Shown: positions 18,770 through 29,899 of the stretch, piece after piece
Numbering within the stretch: position 1 is the first letter of the stretch
Layout: each line of letters begins with the position of its first letter
Assembly (NCBI RefSeq): GCF_000204015.1
Contig: NZ_GL883078.1
Span: 508,163-572,162 of the forward strand
Reading direction: 5' to 3'
Source: Asticcacaulis biprosthecium C19
GTDB lineage: Bacteria; Pseudomonadota; Alphaproteobacteria; Caulobacterales; Caulobacteraceae
Length of the DNA: 64,000 bases
Notes under the pieces: generated by a model
Told to the model about the DNA's origin: nothing
The model's database searches: none
Seen by the model: the letters and a program-made list of their open reading frames with translations, nothing else
Translations under genes and position numbers: made by a program

Positions 18770-19171
18770 ATGACCCAATCCCCTGCCCCCTCCACCAACC
18801 GGTCCCTATTCGCCGACGGCCGCGGCCTGGCCATGCTGAACTATGCCCTGCTGTTCTTTATGTCCATGTCGGTGGGCGCGACAGGTATCGTGGCGCTGAT
18901 CGTCGCAAACTTTGCCGACAGCGACAAGACGCCGGCGTGGATCAAGAGCCATTATCAGTTCCAGATCCGCACGTTCTGGATCGGCATCCTCCCGACCCTC
19001 CTGACCTTTTTCCTCAGCCAGTACCTGCTCAAGGCGCTGCAGGTCGAGCCGCTCTATATGTTCGCTGTGGTGATACCCGTCCTTGGGTGGATTGCCGCGC
19101 GCTGCGCGATGGGCTTCAACCACCTTCTCTACGGGCGGCCGTACCCGACGCCAAAATCCTGGCTGGTCTGA
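18770..19171 (+). CDS. DUF4870-like membrane protein
   Basis: A 133-residue protein with about three membrane helices (residues roughly 20-45, 67-90, 95-115). SHYQFQIRTFWIGI is typical of the DUF4870/YlaC-like group of small membrane proteins. ATG 18770 is preceded by GAAGGA, making it better than an in-frame ATG at 18752. Function unknown. Divergent from the cellulase gene with 253 bp between. A 21-bp perfect hairpin lies 60 bp downstream. Confidence 0.75.
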   Translation: MTQSPAPSTNRSLFADGRGLAMLNYALLFFMSMSVGATGIVALIVANFADSDKTPAWIKSHYQFQIRTFWIGILPTLLTFFLSQYLLKALQVEPLYMFAVVIPVLGWIAARCAMGFNHLLYGRPYPTPKSWLV

Positions 19172-19231
19172 TCCAAAGCGCAATCCGACAAAGTGTGCAG
19201 CACTTTTCGGCAAAATTGCGCGACAAAACAA

Positions 19232-19278
19232 AAACTTAGAGCGGGGTTTTGATTCCATCAAAACCCCGCTCTAAGTTT
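19232..19278. repeat. Perfect 21-bp inverted repeat
   Basis: Arms 19232-19252 and 19258-19278 are exactly complementary with the loop TTCCA. It contains AGAGCGGGGTTTTGA. On the minus strand it is followed by TTTTTGTTTTG, so it may stop transcription of the lipoprotein gene; length and perfection suggest a dispersed repeat. Confidence 0.6.
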
Positions 19279-19334
19279 TACCTTTGTACGCTCCGCGCGT
19301 TTTTCGATTTGATTCCGAGTAAACGCGGTTTGCT

Positions 19335-19970
19335 CTAGTCGCCTGGATGCAGCGGCGCGCCGCTGGAGGCTGCCCCCGAACGTTGCATGCCTGCCATGTC
19401 GAACAGGTTGAACTGCACGCCATCATTGACGACATCACCGGGAGACTGACCGCTGGTGCAGTTGCCCGTACGTTTGGCGGTGACCGTGTAGTTGGCAACC
19501 CCCTGGGATGCCCCCCCTTGCGTGGTCTGGGATCGCAATCTCATGTTGTAGGCAGAGGCGTAGTCGCCGACGATCGCGCCGGAATATTCATTGCTGACGC
19601 CATTGCCCATATCGCAGGCCGCGAGAACGTCCCAACCTTCGGCATTGGCGCTGACCGTCTTGCGGCAACTGTCGCCGGAAAGGTCATTGCCCAGGACGCC
19701 CAGATGGCGGTCGGCTTCCGCGTCGATACATATCTGCAGCAACTGGGGTGGTTCTGCGCTGCCCTCCTCGGCAATGGTCATTTCCCACAGACCGGGATTG
19801 CGCGACGGCAGGTGCACAGGGGGCTTGGGCGGCGCCACTGGCTGGACCTGGGGCTCGGGCGCCGTCTCCGGTTTTTTCCCGCACCCCGATGTCAGACCGG
19901 CCAAACTGCCGATCAGGACGAACGCAACAAGCCGTCCGATCAGGGCCGATGACCGGCGGGTCTGCACCAT
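19335..19970 (-). CDS. DUF3617-like lipoprotein
   Basis: A 211-residue envelope protein. The N-terminus is a lipoprotein signal: a hydrophobic stretch (LIGRLVAFVLIGSLAGL) ending in the lipobox LTSGC at about residue 30. A Pro-rich linker (PEPQVQPVAPPKPP) leads to a domain starting NPGLWEMTI, the DUF3617 opening, with four cysteines that could form two disulfides (LQICID, DSCRKT, AACDMG, GNCTSG). DUF3617 function is unknown. Monocistronic, with a hairpin on its downstream side. Confidence 0.78.
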   Translation of the reverse strand: MVQTRRSSALIGRLVAFVLIGSLAGLTSGCGKKPETAPEPQVQPVAPPKPPVHLPSRNPGLWEMTIAEEGSAEPPQLLQICIDAEADRHLGVLGNDLSGDSCRKTVSANAEGWDVLAACDMGNGVSNEYSGAIVGDYASAYNMRLRSQTTQGGASQGVANYTVTAKRTGNCTSGQSPGDVVNDGVQFNLFDMAGMQRSGAASSGAPLHPGD

Positions 19971-20086
19971 GGAGAATTCCCCTTCAAGAGCTCGAATCTA
20001 GGGTAAATTCCAGCACCATGCCAGCGTTATATGATAACATCAGGCATATATTTTTGTGAACAGTTGCGATGACCAGCCATAAAAAA

Positions 20087-20103
20087 AGCCCGCAGCGCGG
20101 GCT
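20087..20103 (-). terminator. Intrinsic terminator, minus strand
   Basis: AGCCCGC (20087-20093) and GCGGGCT (20097-20103) form the stem; on the minus strand it is followed by seven T (20086-20080). It ends the small gene at 20169-20540. Confidence 0.8.
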
Positions 20104-20168
20104 CTTCCATAGTCTCTTCAAGACAGGACCGCGATCTTTACACGACTGTCCCGCTCAGGGTCTTGAAC

Positions 20169-20540
20169 TTAGTTTTTTTTCGAGATGACCTGCAGGGTCT
20201 GCAAGGTCCGCGGCAACTCGTCGGAGAGACGGCGGCAGATTTCACGGGCGCCGATCGAATAGACCTCACCGCCGTCGGCAATTTCCAGCGCCATCTTGGC
20301 GGTCGCGTCGATCAGCACTTCGAACTCAGAAATCTGCTCGCGCGCCAGGGCACGGGCTTCTTCCTGCAGACGACGTACGCGGGCGGTGCGGCTTTCACGC
20401 ACGACCGGCACCTCATCCATGGCGGTCGACTTGTGCGACACGTGCGCCGGCAGGCTCATAACCTTGTCACCATCGATGACCTGGCCGAGCGCGACCTCTT
20501 TCGAGACAGGCGGCACCACATTCAGTCTTGTTCTACGCAT
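20169..20540 (-). CDS. Uncharacterised 123-residue protein
   Basis: A small soluble protein whose C-terminal two thirds is a predicted helix: RTARVRRLQEEARALAREQISEFEVLIDATAKM is split over residues about 52-84, followed by GGEVYSIGAREICRRLSDELPRTLQTLQVI. The N-terminus (RRTRLNVVPPVSKEV) is basic. The context GAREICRRLSDEL suggests a regulatory or scaffold role, but I recognise no family. It has its own terminator and lies 310 bp after uvrB on the same strand. Confidence 0.65.
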   Translation of the reverse strand: MRRTRLNVVPPVSKEVALGQVIDGDKVMSLPAHVSHKSTAMDEVPVVRESRTARVRRLQEEARALAREQISEFEVLIDATAKMALEIADGGEVYSIGAREICRRLSDELPRTLQTLQVISKKN

Positions 20541-20850
20541 CAGTATACCCCAGAACTTAGATTCCGTGCCTTAAGTGTCCGCGCACAAGGTTAACAACCT
20601 GTTGACCCGTGACGTCCCGATCAGCCCGACGATTGCATGATTGGGAAGAGCCTCGCCCGATTTGTGATAAAAATCCAGTACGATTGTGGCGCAACACACC
20701 GAAATGTGGCGAGGTGTGTGGGGAATGAAACGCTTATGGGTTAACGCAACGGCATCCGGGTGAACGGACAGTCCACAATACGCGAATCGGGCGCAAAAAT
20801 GCTGCGCGGCAAACAGGGCGATGACCTCGTCGCGCCATTCCGCGGCGCGT
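20541..20850. other. Intergenic region between uvrB and the 123-residue gene
   Basis: 310 bp without a supported gene. It has isolated GTTAAC sequences (20601-20606 and in TGGGTTAACGC near 20738), which are single half-sites, not a spaced CtrA box. It must hold the uvrB terminator and the promoter of the next gene, but I see no clear consensus for either. Confidence 0.5.
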
Positions 20851-23016
<2,166 letters not shown>

Positions 23017-23637
23017 GAACACAACATAAGCCGGAGAAAAAAATATGAAAGGGAGCCGTAAAAACTTTTCCCTTTCGACCGATTGGGGCGCGCAAGTGAT
23101 TCTGACGCACCGCACACCCTTTTTTAGATGAAAAATTGGCAAAACTTGTCAGCGGACGTTGTAACATGCCGTGATTTCCGTTGCGATTCCAGTTTGTTAG
23201 CCGGGAGCGTCCTTCAGACCGATGTGCAGGTGCGGGAGAAATACCGTTGAAAGCCGCCCTTAGCGGATTCTTAAATTAAGATTTTCTTCGCAAAGATGCG
23301 ACTATAAAGAAGAAGCAAATAATAAAGACCGCCCACTCCGTATAATCAAAGTATCCAATACTCACTTTTACCAGTCAATAGAAATGCGATCAACTTCGTG
23401 TATATCGCACCATCTGCTTATGCGATGCCCATAGGGGAACGCGTTAAACTATAGCTAACGGGTTGTTAATCACATTTTAACACATTTGCGCCACATTTGC
23501 CCCCTAGAAGTCCGCTCCGGCCGAGGCGACTTCGCAGAGGAGTACCGGCCTATCTGACGCTGGCACAGAACGTGAAGGAACGTTCGCTGGCTGACTTCCG
23601 GGGGGCAGACAGCCCTCGCCACAGAGGACAGATAGCT
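23017..23637. other. Divergent regulatory region between uvrB and the cell-wall hydrolase
   Basis: About 620 bp without a supported gene. The uvrB promoter is at the left end (TTTCAT, 16 bases, TATGTT on the minus strand). The middle (23270-23480) is AT-rich. Two CtrA-like boxes lie at 23444-23481. An open plus-strand frame at 23497-23637 continues into the hydrolase but is Arg/Pro-rich and lacks a ribosome site. Confidence 0.55.
23444..23481 (+). promoter_or_regulatory. Two CtrA-like boxes
   Basis: TTAA-TCACATT-TTAAC (23466-23481) is a perfect match to the Caulobacter CtrA box TTAA-N7-TTAAC. TTAA-ACTATAG-CTAAC (23444-23459) differs at one base. They are two helical turns apart, 157-194 bp before the hydrolase start. 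Confidence 0.6.
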
Positions 23638-23961
23638 TTGAGTTCAACACCCATTGCGCGCTATCGCAGACGCGCACTCATGGCGGCAAGTTCCATCGGT
23701 TTGCTTATTGGTGCTTCCATCGGTTCGGCCTACCTGGGCGGTGCCTTGGTCCATGACTCCTCCGCCCGTCATACGGCGGCGCGCATCCTGCAACTGGCTT
23801 CGATCAGCGAAGACGGTAAGATAGACGAGACGGAACTGCATCGCCTGGAAGCGACCGCAGACGCCGCTCCGGTCAGCCGAACCGCCATGAATATCGCCAT
23901 GCGCTTTACCGACTACGCCGGCACGGACGCTACCCCAACACGCTGCGGTCTCAGAATCTGA
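23638..23961 (+). pseudogene. N-terminal part of a cell-wall hydrolase (signal anchor), frame broken
   Basis: Starts at TTG 23638, nine bases after AGAGGA. It carries a basic N-terminus and a membrane segment (LMAASSIGLLIGASIGSAYLGG is split here as residues 15-36), then a polar region to FTDYAGTD. The frame then reads ATPTRCGLRI and stops at 23961. Adding one base near 23928 (GAC-CGC-TAC) would give AGTDRYPNTLRSQNLTAM and run into the enzyme domain in the next frame. It is therefore the export signal of the gene at 23967-24827, split by a one-base deletion or a sequencing error. Confidence 0.65.
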
Positions 23962-23966
23962 CGGCC

Positions 23967-24827
23967 ATGCGCACCTCCAGCGACCAGCGCTATCAGGGCG
24001 CGGAAGTTGTCCGCGCCAACGTCGTCACCCCGGCCGAACCTGCCATGCAGACCGCGGTCACACGCGCCGCGGCCGCCTTCGGTTTCAAAGGCCACACCCA
24101 GAACGATCTCGATTGCCTGACCCAGGGCGTCTATTACGAAGCCCGGGGCGAAGGCGTCGACGGTATGCGCGCCGTGGCTCAGGTCATTCTGAACCGCGTC
24201 CGCCATCCCGCCTACCCCAAGTCGGTCTGCAATGTCGTCTACCAGGGCGCTCACCTGCGCACCTCGTGTCAGTTCAGCTTCACCTGTAACGGCGCTTTGG
24301 GCCGTCCGGTGGAAAAGTGGGCCTGGCGCCGCGCCCGTGACGTCGCTCAGGCGGCATTGAACGGCCACGTCATGCCGGCCGTCGGCACGGCGACCAGCTT
24401 CCATACCACCGGCGTCAATCCGCGCTGGTCGGGCACAATGGAGCGCGTCACCCAGGTCGGCACGCATATCTTCTATCAGTTCCGCGGCCGTGGTTCGCGC
24501 ATGGGCGGCGACGGTGTCGTCGTGCCGTCGAACGCGGTACCGCAGATCGTCCAGGCTGACACCACCGAGACGCCGGTGGCAAGCGATGCCCTGAACCAGG
24601 CCCAGGCTGGTGCTACCCAGCCGGCCGATGCCCTGGCGCCGAATGTAAGCATGGCACCGACGACCAAGTCGCCGACCGGTGATGCCCGTGCCGCCCTGAT
24701 CGCGGCGGTCGCCAAGGCCTCGCCGGAACCTCCCCGTGCCATTTCGGTCAAGTCGACCGTCAGCGGCAAGTCGGCGCAAGACATCACGGCCGAAGTCGCC
24801 ATGAAATCTGGCGGCGTGTCGCAATAG
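23967..24827 (+). CDS. Cell wall hydrolase, SleB/CwlJ family (catalytic part)
   Basis: Cleaves peptidoglycan, probably as a lytic transglycosylase-type enzyme. The Hydrolase_2 domain covers about residues 48-170 of this 286-residue part: CLTQGVYYEARGEGVDGMRAVAQVILNRV with the catalytic Glu, YPKSVCNVVYQG, CQFSFTCNG, and GTATSFHTTGVNPRW. The C-terminal 100 residues are Ala/Pro/Thr-rich and low in complexity. As it stands the reading frame begins at ATG 23967, five bases after the upstream stop, and lacks an export signal; the signal is in the preceding open frame. Coupled re-initiation could give a cytoplasmic enzyme, so the natural gene is probably 23638-24827. CtrA-like boxes upstream suggest cell-cycle timing. 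Confidence 0.85.
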   Translation: MRTSSDQRYQGAEVVRANVVTPAEPAMQTAVTRAAAAFGFKGHTQNDLDCLTQGVYYEARGEGVDGMRAVAQVILNRVRHPAYPKSVCNVVYQGAHLRTSCQFSFTCNGALGRPVEKWAWRRARDVAQAALNGHVMPAVGTATSFHTTGVNPRWSGTMERVTQVGTHIFYQFRGRGSRMGGDGVVVPSNAVPQIVQADTTETPVASDALNQAQAGATQPADALAPNVSMAPTTKSPTGDARAALIAAVAKASPEPPRAISVKSTVSGKSAQDITAEVAMKSGGVSQ

Positions 24828-24848
24828 CGCCAATACCACCTCTATCAA

Positions 24849-24880
24849 AAAAGGCCCCGTAGACAACTGCGGGGCCTTTT
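24849..24880. terminator. Bidirectional intrinsic terminator
   Basis: AAAAGGCCCCG (24849-24859) pairs with CGGGGCCTTTT (24870-24880), with T runs on both strands. It serves the hydrolase and the convergent TonB receptor gene. Confidence 0.9.
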
Positions 24881-24901
24881 TCGTGGTGCGTATCCGCAGG
24901 A

Positions 24902-27673
24902 TCAGTACTTGTAGGTGATCTGCAGATAGCCGCTGCGGCCGATGCCGTCGTACCAGCTGCTGTTGTAGTAGGGATAGCTGACCCAGCCCGCGTCATAGAC
25001 CGGCTTGGTATCGAACAGATTGCTCAGGGCCAGCGAGAGCTTCAGGTTGTCGCGGACTTCGTATTGCACTGAGCCATTCCACGTGGTGTAGGCGTCGACC
25101 CAGGCGTTTTCATCATAGTTGGGCAAACGAGCGGTGTGGTTGCCGTCGATGTTGAAGCGCCACTTGCCCTTGGCCAGGTTCACGCTGACCGAAGCCTTGT
25201 CGCGCGGGATGTAGTAGCTGGAATCATTGGCCAGCTTGTCGATCTCCGGATCGCCGACATAGCGTGTGTAGCCGTGATCCAGTACGTGAGTATAGCTGGC
25301 CGAGAAGCCCAGCGTGCCGACCGGGGTCTCGAAACGGCTGTGGAGCGACAGGTCGACGCCTGAGGTGCTTTCTTCCGATACGTTAATCGGGCTGACGAAG
25401 ACCTGGGTGATGTCGCCGTCACTGTCGCGGGTCACGCGGGCGATGGCGTCCTGACAGGTCGGCGTATTGGCATCCTGCAGGCCGGCGCGGCATTCGCCTT
25501 CCGTACGGGTCAGATTGTTGACCAGCAGGTCCTCGACCTGGCCGTTCATGTCGATCTTGAAGTAGTCGACGCTGATGTCGAAGGCGCGTGACGGCGCCCA
25601 GACGACGCCGGCATTGAAGGATTCGCTGGTTTCCGGTTCCAAGTTGATATTGCCGCCGGTACGCACGCGAATGCGCGGTCCGCGACCGCAGTCGTCGGGA
25701 TAGTCACCGTCCTGGATACATTCGTAATAATCTGTGGCTCGGCCCTCTTCGAAGCCGGTGCCCCGATAGACATAGTTCAGGTCCGGCGCGCGGAAGCCGG
25801 TGCCGGCCGCAGCGCGGAACAACAGGGTCTTGATCGGCCGGAACTCGAGGCCAAGGTTATAGGTCGTCTCACCGACGGTGTGGCCGGCATAGTCAAAGGT
25901 GTCGTAACGCGCCGCTACGCTGGACTGAAGGGTCGACAACAGCGGGATGCTGAACTCGACTGCCGCAGCCGAATGGGTGCGATGGCCCTTGGCGGTGAAG
26001 TCGACCCAGCTGAAGTAATAGGGCTGGGTGGCCTTGGGGTCCGTACCCTGATTGTAGTCCTGGCGCCCCGCCTCGACCAGGAAGTTGAAACCGACCGGAC
26101 CGGCCGGCATCTCGAACAGGTCCTGGGTACCTAGGGTGACGGAGGCTTCGAAGACCGAACTGCGCGGCTTATAAATGCTGTTTTCGGCGATCGATGCGTA
26201 CTGCGCCGGTGTCAGCGGCGTATAGAAGCGTGTCGGATCAGCGCTGAACACCGGCAGGCCATAGCCGTCATCTTCACCGAGGAATTCTTCGTCGGTATCC
26301 CAGCCGAGTTGCGGCCCGAGGAAGAAGGCATTGGCCTTTTCGACGTTGATGAAGGGGAAGGTGACCTCGGCATTATAGACACTGGCGCTCAGAGCCGCCT
26401 CGTAATGCCACTTGTCGTCCGTACCGAAGGTGCCACGCACGCCCGGAGTGATGGTGTAGGTTGTCGACTCGACCCGACGCATGGCCTTGTCCAGCCCGCC
26501 CATCTCTTCCGGCGTAAAGATCCGGTACCAGTTGTCGGTGCCTTCGTAGCTGGGATGGACGTTGTAGAAGTCGCCGACGTCGTTGCCATCCTCGTCCTGA
26601 TAGCCCCACGAGGTCGGGCGCTTCAGCAGTTTCAGATTGCTGCGCCCGAACTGGACATCCAGGAACAGGTGGGTGCTATCCGACAGGTCGTAGGCAAAGG
26701 ATCCGACCAGGTTGATCATGTTGCGCTGCGACTGGATGGTGCGGTAGCCAACCGCCGTCTGCGAACCGCAATAGGCGCCAAGGATCTCATCACCGTCGCC
26801 GTAATAGGGATCGATCTGCAGGCTGGTCGTGCCCTCGTTCGTGCCGGCCGCGCGGGCACAATCGGCGGATGTGGCGTCGATAGCGTAAACGTCATAGTCG
26901 ACGCGCTGCCAGTTGGTGACGCCCATCTGATATTCGGGATCGGGCGCGTCGGCCGTCGAATCCTGGCGCTCACGCTGGTAGCCGTAGATCGGATCCTGTT
27001 TCATGATCTCGCCGCCGATCACGCCGTGGAAACGGCCCAGGTCGACGCCGGTCGAAAAATTGAGCCGGTGTGACTGTCCGCCGCCCTGCTCGGTCCAGCC
27101 GTAGCGGTAGTCGACCGTCGTCTCGTCGGCGCGGTCTTTCAGCTTGAAGTTCACCACGCCGGCCAGGGCGTCGGAGCCATAGATGGCCGAGGCCGAACCG
27201 GACAGCACCTCGATGCGGTCAACCATGCCCAGCGGGATATTGGAGATGTCGGTGAAGTTGCTATCGCCGTTGAACGGCATGGGATAGTCGGCGACGCGGC
27301 GGCCGTTGACCATGACCAGGGTGTGGTTGGGGCCCAAGCCCCGCAAATCAACCTGTTGCGCGCCTGGCGAATAGTCGGCGGCATTGCCCGACTGCATGGA
27401 CTGGGTCTCGCCGCTGTTCTGGGTCAGGGTTTTCAGCACGTCCGGCACCGAGCCGTAGCCACCTGCACGGATCTGGTCGGCTGTGATCACGGTTACGGGC
27501 GCAGGGCCTTCCTTCTGCGTACGGGGAATACGCGAACCGAGCACGGTCACGACGGCGCCGTCTTCCGGCGGCGGAGCGTCCTGGGCCAGGGCGGCGGCGC
27601 CGGAAAGGCCGATCAGGCTGCAGCCGGCAAGGAGGCCGGGCCTCAACATCTTACGTAACAAGGTTTTCTTCAT
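24902..27673 (-). CDS. TonB-dependent outer-membrane receptor
   Basis: A 923-residue outer-membrane beta-barrel that takes up a ligand using TonB energy. A signal peptide (LLAGCSLIGLSGAAALA) is followed by the TonB box region VVTVLGSRIPRT, the plug domain (VTVITADQIRAGGYGSVPDVLKTL, VDLRGLGPNHTLVMVNGRR, IEVLSGSASAIYGSDALAGVVN) and the barrel, ending in SGYLQITYKY with the terminal aromatic. The plug type belongs to the large Caulobacter/Xanthomonas class for sugars and peptides. AGGAG precedes the start. Divergent from a secreted cyanophycinase-like enzyme, so the ligand may be a peptide or polypeptide fragment. Confidence 0.95.
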   Translation of the reverse strand: MKKTLLRKMLRPGLLAGCSLIGLSGAAALAQDAPPPEDGAVVTVLGSRIPRTQKEGPAPVTVITADQIRAGGYGSVPDVLKTLTQNSGETQSMQSGNAADYSPGAQQVDLRGLGPNHTLVMVNGRRVADYPMPFNGDSNFTDISNIPLGMVDRIEVLSGSASAIYGSDALAGVVNFKLKDRADETTVDYRYGWTEQGGGQSHRLNFSTGVDLGRFHGVIGGEIMKQDPIYGYQRERQDSTADAPDPEYQMGVTNWQRVDYDVYAIDATSADCARAAGTNEGTTSLQIDPYYGDGDEILGAYCGSQTAVGYRTIQSQRNMINLVGSFAYDLSDSTHLFLDVQFGRSNLKLLKRPTSWGYQDEDGNDVGDFYNVHPSYEGTDNWYRIFTPEEMGGLDKAMRRVESTTYTITPGVRGTFGTDDKWHYEAALSASVYNAEVTFPFINVEKANAFFLGPQLGWDTDEEFLGEDDGYGLPVFSADPTRFYTPLTPAQYASIAENSIYKPRSSVFEASVTLGTQDLFEMPAGPVGFNFLVEAGRQDYNQGTDPKATQPYYFSWVDFTAKGHRTHSAAAVEFSIPLLSTLQSSVAARYDTFDYAGHTVGETTYNLGLEFRPIKTLLFRAAAGTGFRAPDLNYVYRGTGFEEGRATDYYECIQDGDYPDDCGRGPRIRVRTGGNINLEPETSESFNAGVVWAPSRAFDISVDYFKIDMNGQVEDLLVNNLTRTEGECRAGLQDANTPTCQDAIARVTRDSDGDITQVFVSPINVSEESTSGVDLSLHSRFETPVGTLGFSASYTHVLDHGYTRYVGDPEIDKLANDSSYYIPRDKASVSVNLAKGKWRFNIDGNHTARLPNYDENAWVDAYTTWNGSVQYEVRDNLKLSLALSNLFDTKPVYDAGWVSYPYYNSSWYDGIGRSGYLQITYKY

Positions 27674-27815
27674 CTGATCACTCCTGAGAAGCGGGTGAGG
27701 GCCGCCGCCTTCCCCGGTGGGGCGGACGACCTGAGGTAGGAATCGAACTTCGTATATTTTTTGCCGTTAAACTTGATCCTCTTACCGCAAAGGGGAAATC
27801 AAATTCTTGCCATGC

Positions 27816-27851
27816 CGCAAAATTGCGATCACAGTGACACAATTATGTCAC
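27816..27851. promoter_or_regulatory. Two palindromes in the divergent promoter region
   Basis: CGCAAAATTGCG (27816-27827, perfect) and GTGACACAATTATGTCAC (27834-27851, one mismatch) lie just before the cyanophycinase-like gene, suggesting binding of a regulator shared with the TonB receptor gene. Confidence 0.45.
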
Positions 27852-27878
27852 CTTATGATACCGCCAAAGGATAATGCC

Positions 27879-28886
27879 ATGCGTCCTCTCGTCATCGCCT
27901 TCAGTCTCCTCCTGGCCTTTGTGGTGCAACCGGCGGCGGCGACGGAATGGACGCAAGGCCCAGGCTACAAGACCTTCGTTATCGGTAATGAGGCGGCGCC
28001 GACGCCGGACGCGGTCACGGGCGGCCTGCTGATGAGCGGCGGTGGCGATTGGGCTATGGATGCCTTTCGCTGGTTCACGGCCAAGGCCGGCCATGGTCAT
28101 CTGGTCGTGCTGCGCGCCTCCGGCACGACAGAAAGCCAGGACGAGTTCTACAATGTCGTCGGCGGCCTGGCCTCGGTCCGCACCTTCCTGTTCCTCGAAC
28201 GCCAGGCCGCCTACGATCCGCAATTGCTGGCGGCTGTGAAGAAGGCCGATGGTATCTTTCTGGCGGGCGGCGACCAGGCCAATTATGTCCGGATGTGGAA
28301 GGGCACGCCGCTGAATGCCGTGATCGACGCCCATGTCGCCGCCAACAAGCCGTTGGGCGGAACCTCGGCCGGATTGGCGGTGCAGGGCGCCTGGCTCTAC
28401 GGCGCCATGGACGGGGGCAGCATCACCTCTCCCGAAGCGCTGGCCGATCCATTGGGCGCGGCGGTCACGATTGAAGGTGACTTCTTTCATTTCCCGCTGC
28501 TGACCCACGTCGTGACCGACAGCCATTTCGACGAACGCGAACGCCAGGGCCGCCTGATCGCCTTTGTCCTAAAGGCCGAGCGCCTGCGTGGAGCGGGCGA
28601 TGGCGCGCCGCTGGCGGGTTTGGGCGTGGACGAAGAAGCCGCCTTGACGGTCGAGGCCGACGGCACGGCCAAGGTCCATAGCAACAAGAACGGCCATGTC
28701 TGGCTGTTTCAGGGCGGCGAGGTACAAAACCTGACCGCCGGCAAGCCTTTGACCGTCACCGGCGTCAAGGCGACGGGTCTCGGCACGACGAGCCGCTTCA
28801 ATGTCAAAACGTTGGAGGTCAAGGCTCCGGCCTTTGTCCGCACCTACGATGTCAAGGACGGCATACTCAGCGAGCGCACGCCCTGA
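27879..28886 (+). CDS. Secreted cyanophycinase-like peptidase (family S51)
   Basis: A 335-residue protein with a signal peptide (VIAFSLLLAFVVQPAAA). The S51 core is present: GGLLMSGGGDWAMDAF, DGIFLAGGDQANYVRMW, and the nucleophile elbow LGGTSAGLAVQG with the catalytic serine; VVTDSHFDERERQGRL follows. Related enzymes cleave beta-aspartyl-arginine (cyanophycin) or alpha-aspartyl dipeptides. No cyanophycin synthetase is nearby, so an external substrate is likely. ATG 27879 has AAAGGA before it; upstream starts in the same frame lack support. Divergent from the TonB receptor. Confidence 0.88.
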   Translation: MRPLVIAFSLLLAFVVQPAAATEWTQGPGYKTFVIGNEAAPTPDAVTGGLLMSGGGDWAMDAFRWFTAKAGHGHLVVLRASGTTESQDEFYNVVGGLASVRTFLFLERQAAYDPQLLAAVKKADGIFLAGGDQANYVRMWKGTPLNAVIDAHVAANKPLGGTSAGLAVQGAWLYGAMDGGSITSPEALADPLGAAVTIEGDFFHFPLLTHVVTDSHFDERERQGRLIAFVLKAERLRGAGDGAPLAGLGVDEEAALTVEADGTAKVHSNKNGHVWLFQGGEVQNLTAGKPLTVTGVKATGLGTTSRFNVKTLEVKAPAFVRTYDVKDGILSERTP

Positions 28887-28895
28887 GCGCGTCGT

Positions 28896-29660
28896 CTATG
28901 ACACCCGCGCCGTCGGCATGACCCAAATCGAACCCGTACCACGAAACTTGTAGACCAGGCCCTCGCCCGAGCGAAAGGCATTGCGCAGCCCCTTGACCAA
29001 AGGCCCGATGACCACCTCCAGAGAGGCAGAGAACATCAGCACGAAATCACCGTCGACCACGGCTTCGCCGTTGCTCAGTTCGATGACGTCGATCTCTTCG
29101 ACCGGGACGGGGCTTTCGACAACAAAGGCGCCGCGGCCGGACAGTTTGGGCTGCATGAAGCCATTGCCGGCCAGGATGCCGGTGACCGAGGTGTGGCGGT
29201 GGGTGGAAAGGCTGATGCCGCCGGAGCAGGCGTAAAAGGCGCGGTCATCCAGCAACAGGTCGTCGCCGGCGTCCATGTTGCCCAGAATGAAATGTTTGCG
29301 GCTGGGCTCGGCCCACAAGGTGCCGGTGCCGGTGAACTTCGTCGCAAAGGCCGACTCGCCGGTACCGGCCGAGGCCACAGCACGCGACAGGAACCCCTTG
29401 CCCGGTTCGTGGCGCTGAATCTCCGACTGGATGCGTCCGTGATGGTACTGCAGTGCGCCCGGCTCCAGGAGCAGGGAACCGCCCGACAGTTCTACCCCGA
29501 TCTGGTGGATCTGGGTTGCCTCGGAAATGACATGGGTCAGCGGCGCGCCATTGGCGCCGGCGCCGGCCGGGATCACCCGTGCCACCTGGCGCTTTTCGAC
29601 GAACCGGTAGGCGGTAATCTTCACGCCGTCGGCGGATACAGTCTCGATGGGATCGCGCAA
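28896..29660 (-). CDS. AIM24 family protein
   Basis: A 254-residue cytoplasmic protein of the AIM24/TIGR00266 type, made of repeated beta strands. Recognisable: LSGGSLLLEPGALQYHHGRI, GTGTLWAEPSRKHFIL, DDLLLDDRAFYACSGGI, LSGRGAFVVESPV, and GLVYKFRGTGSIWVMP. Function unknown; mitochondrial Aim24 affects inner-membrane organisation. The start TTG 29660 has AAGGAGA at the right distance; there is no ATG nearby. Its stop lies 10 bp from that of the convergent cyanophycinase-like gene. Confidence 0.85.
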   Translation of the reverse strand: MRDPIETVSADGVKITAYRFVEKRQVARVIPAGAGANGAPLTHVISEATQIHQIGVELSGGSLLLEPGALQYHHGRIQSEIQRHEPGKGFLSRAVASAGTGESAFATKFTGTGTLWAEPSRKHFILGNMDAGDDLLLDDRAFYACSGGISLSTHRHTSVTGILAGNGFMQPKLSGRGAFVVESPVPVEEIDVIELSNGEAVVDGDFVLMFSASLEVVIGPLVKGLRNAFRSGEGLVYKFRGTGSIWVMPTARVS

Positions 29661-29899
29661 AGAGGTCTCCTTAAGGGTTCGGATTTTGTCGCGATGCAGA
29701 TGTAACAACAAAAGCGGCGGACGCAAAGCGTCTGCGGTCGGTCGCCGCCATTGTAACAATCCCTTTCCGCGTTAGGAATTCAACAACCTTAATGTGAAAG
29801 GTTGTCCCCAAAGCCTGTCTTAACCATGACTCGCGCCTGCGCGTCAGGTTGCGGGTTTCCTGAAAACAAAAGCCACTATCCTTATAGTCAGGGGCCAAA

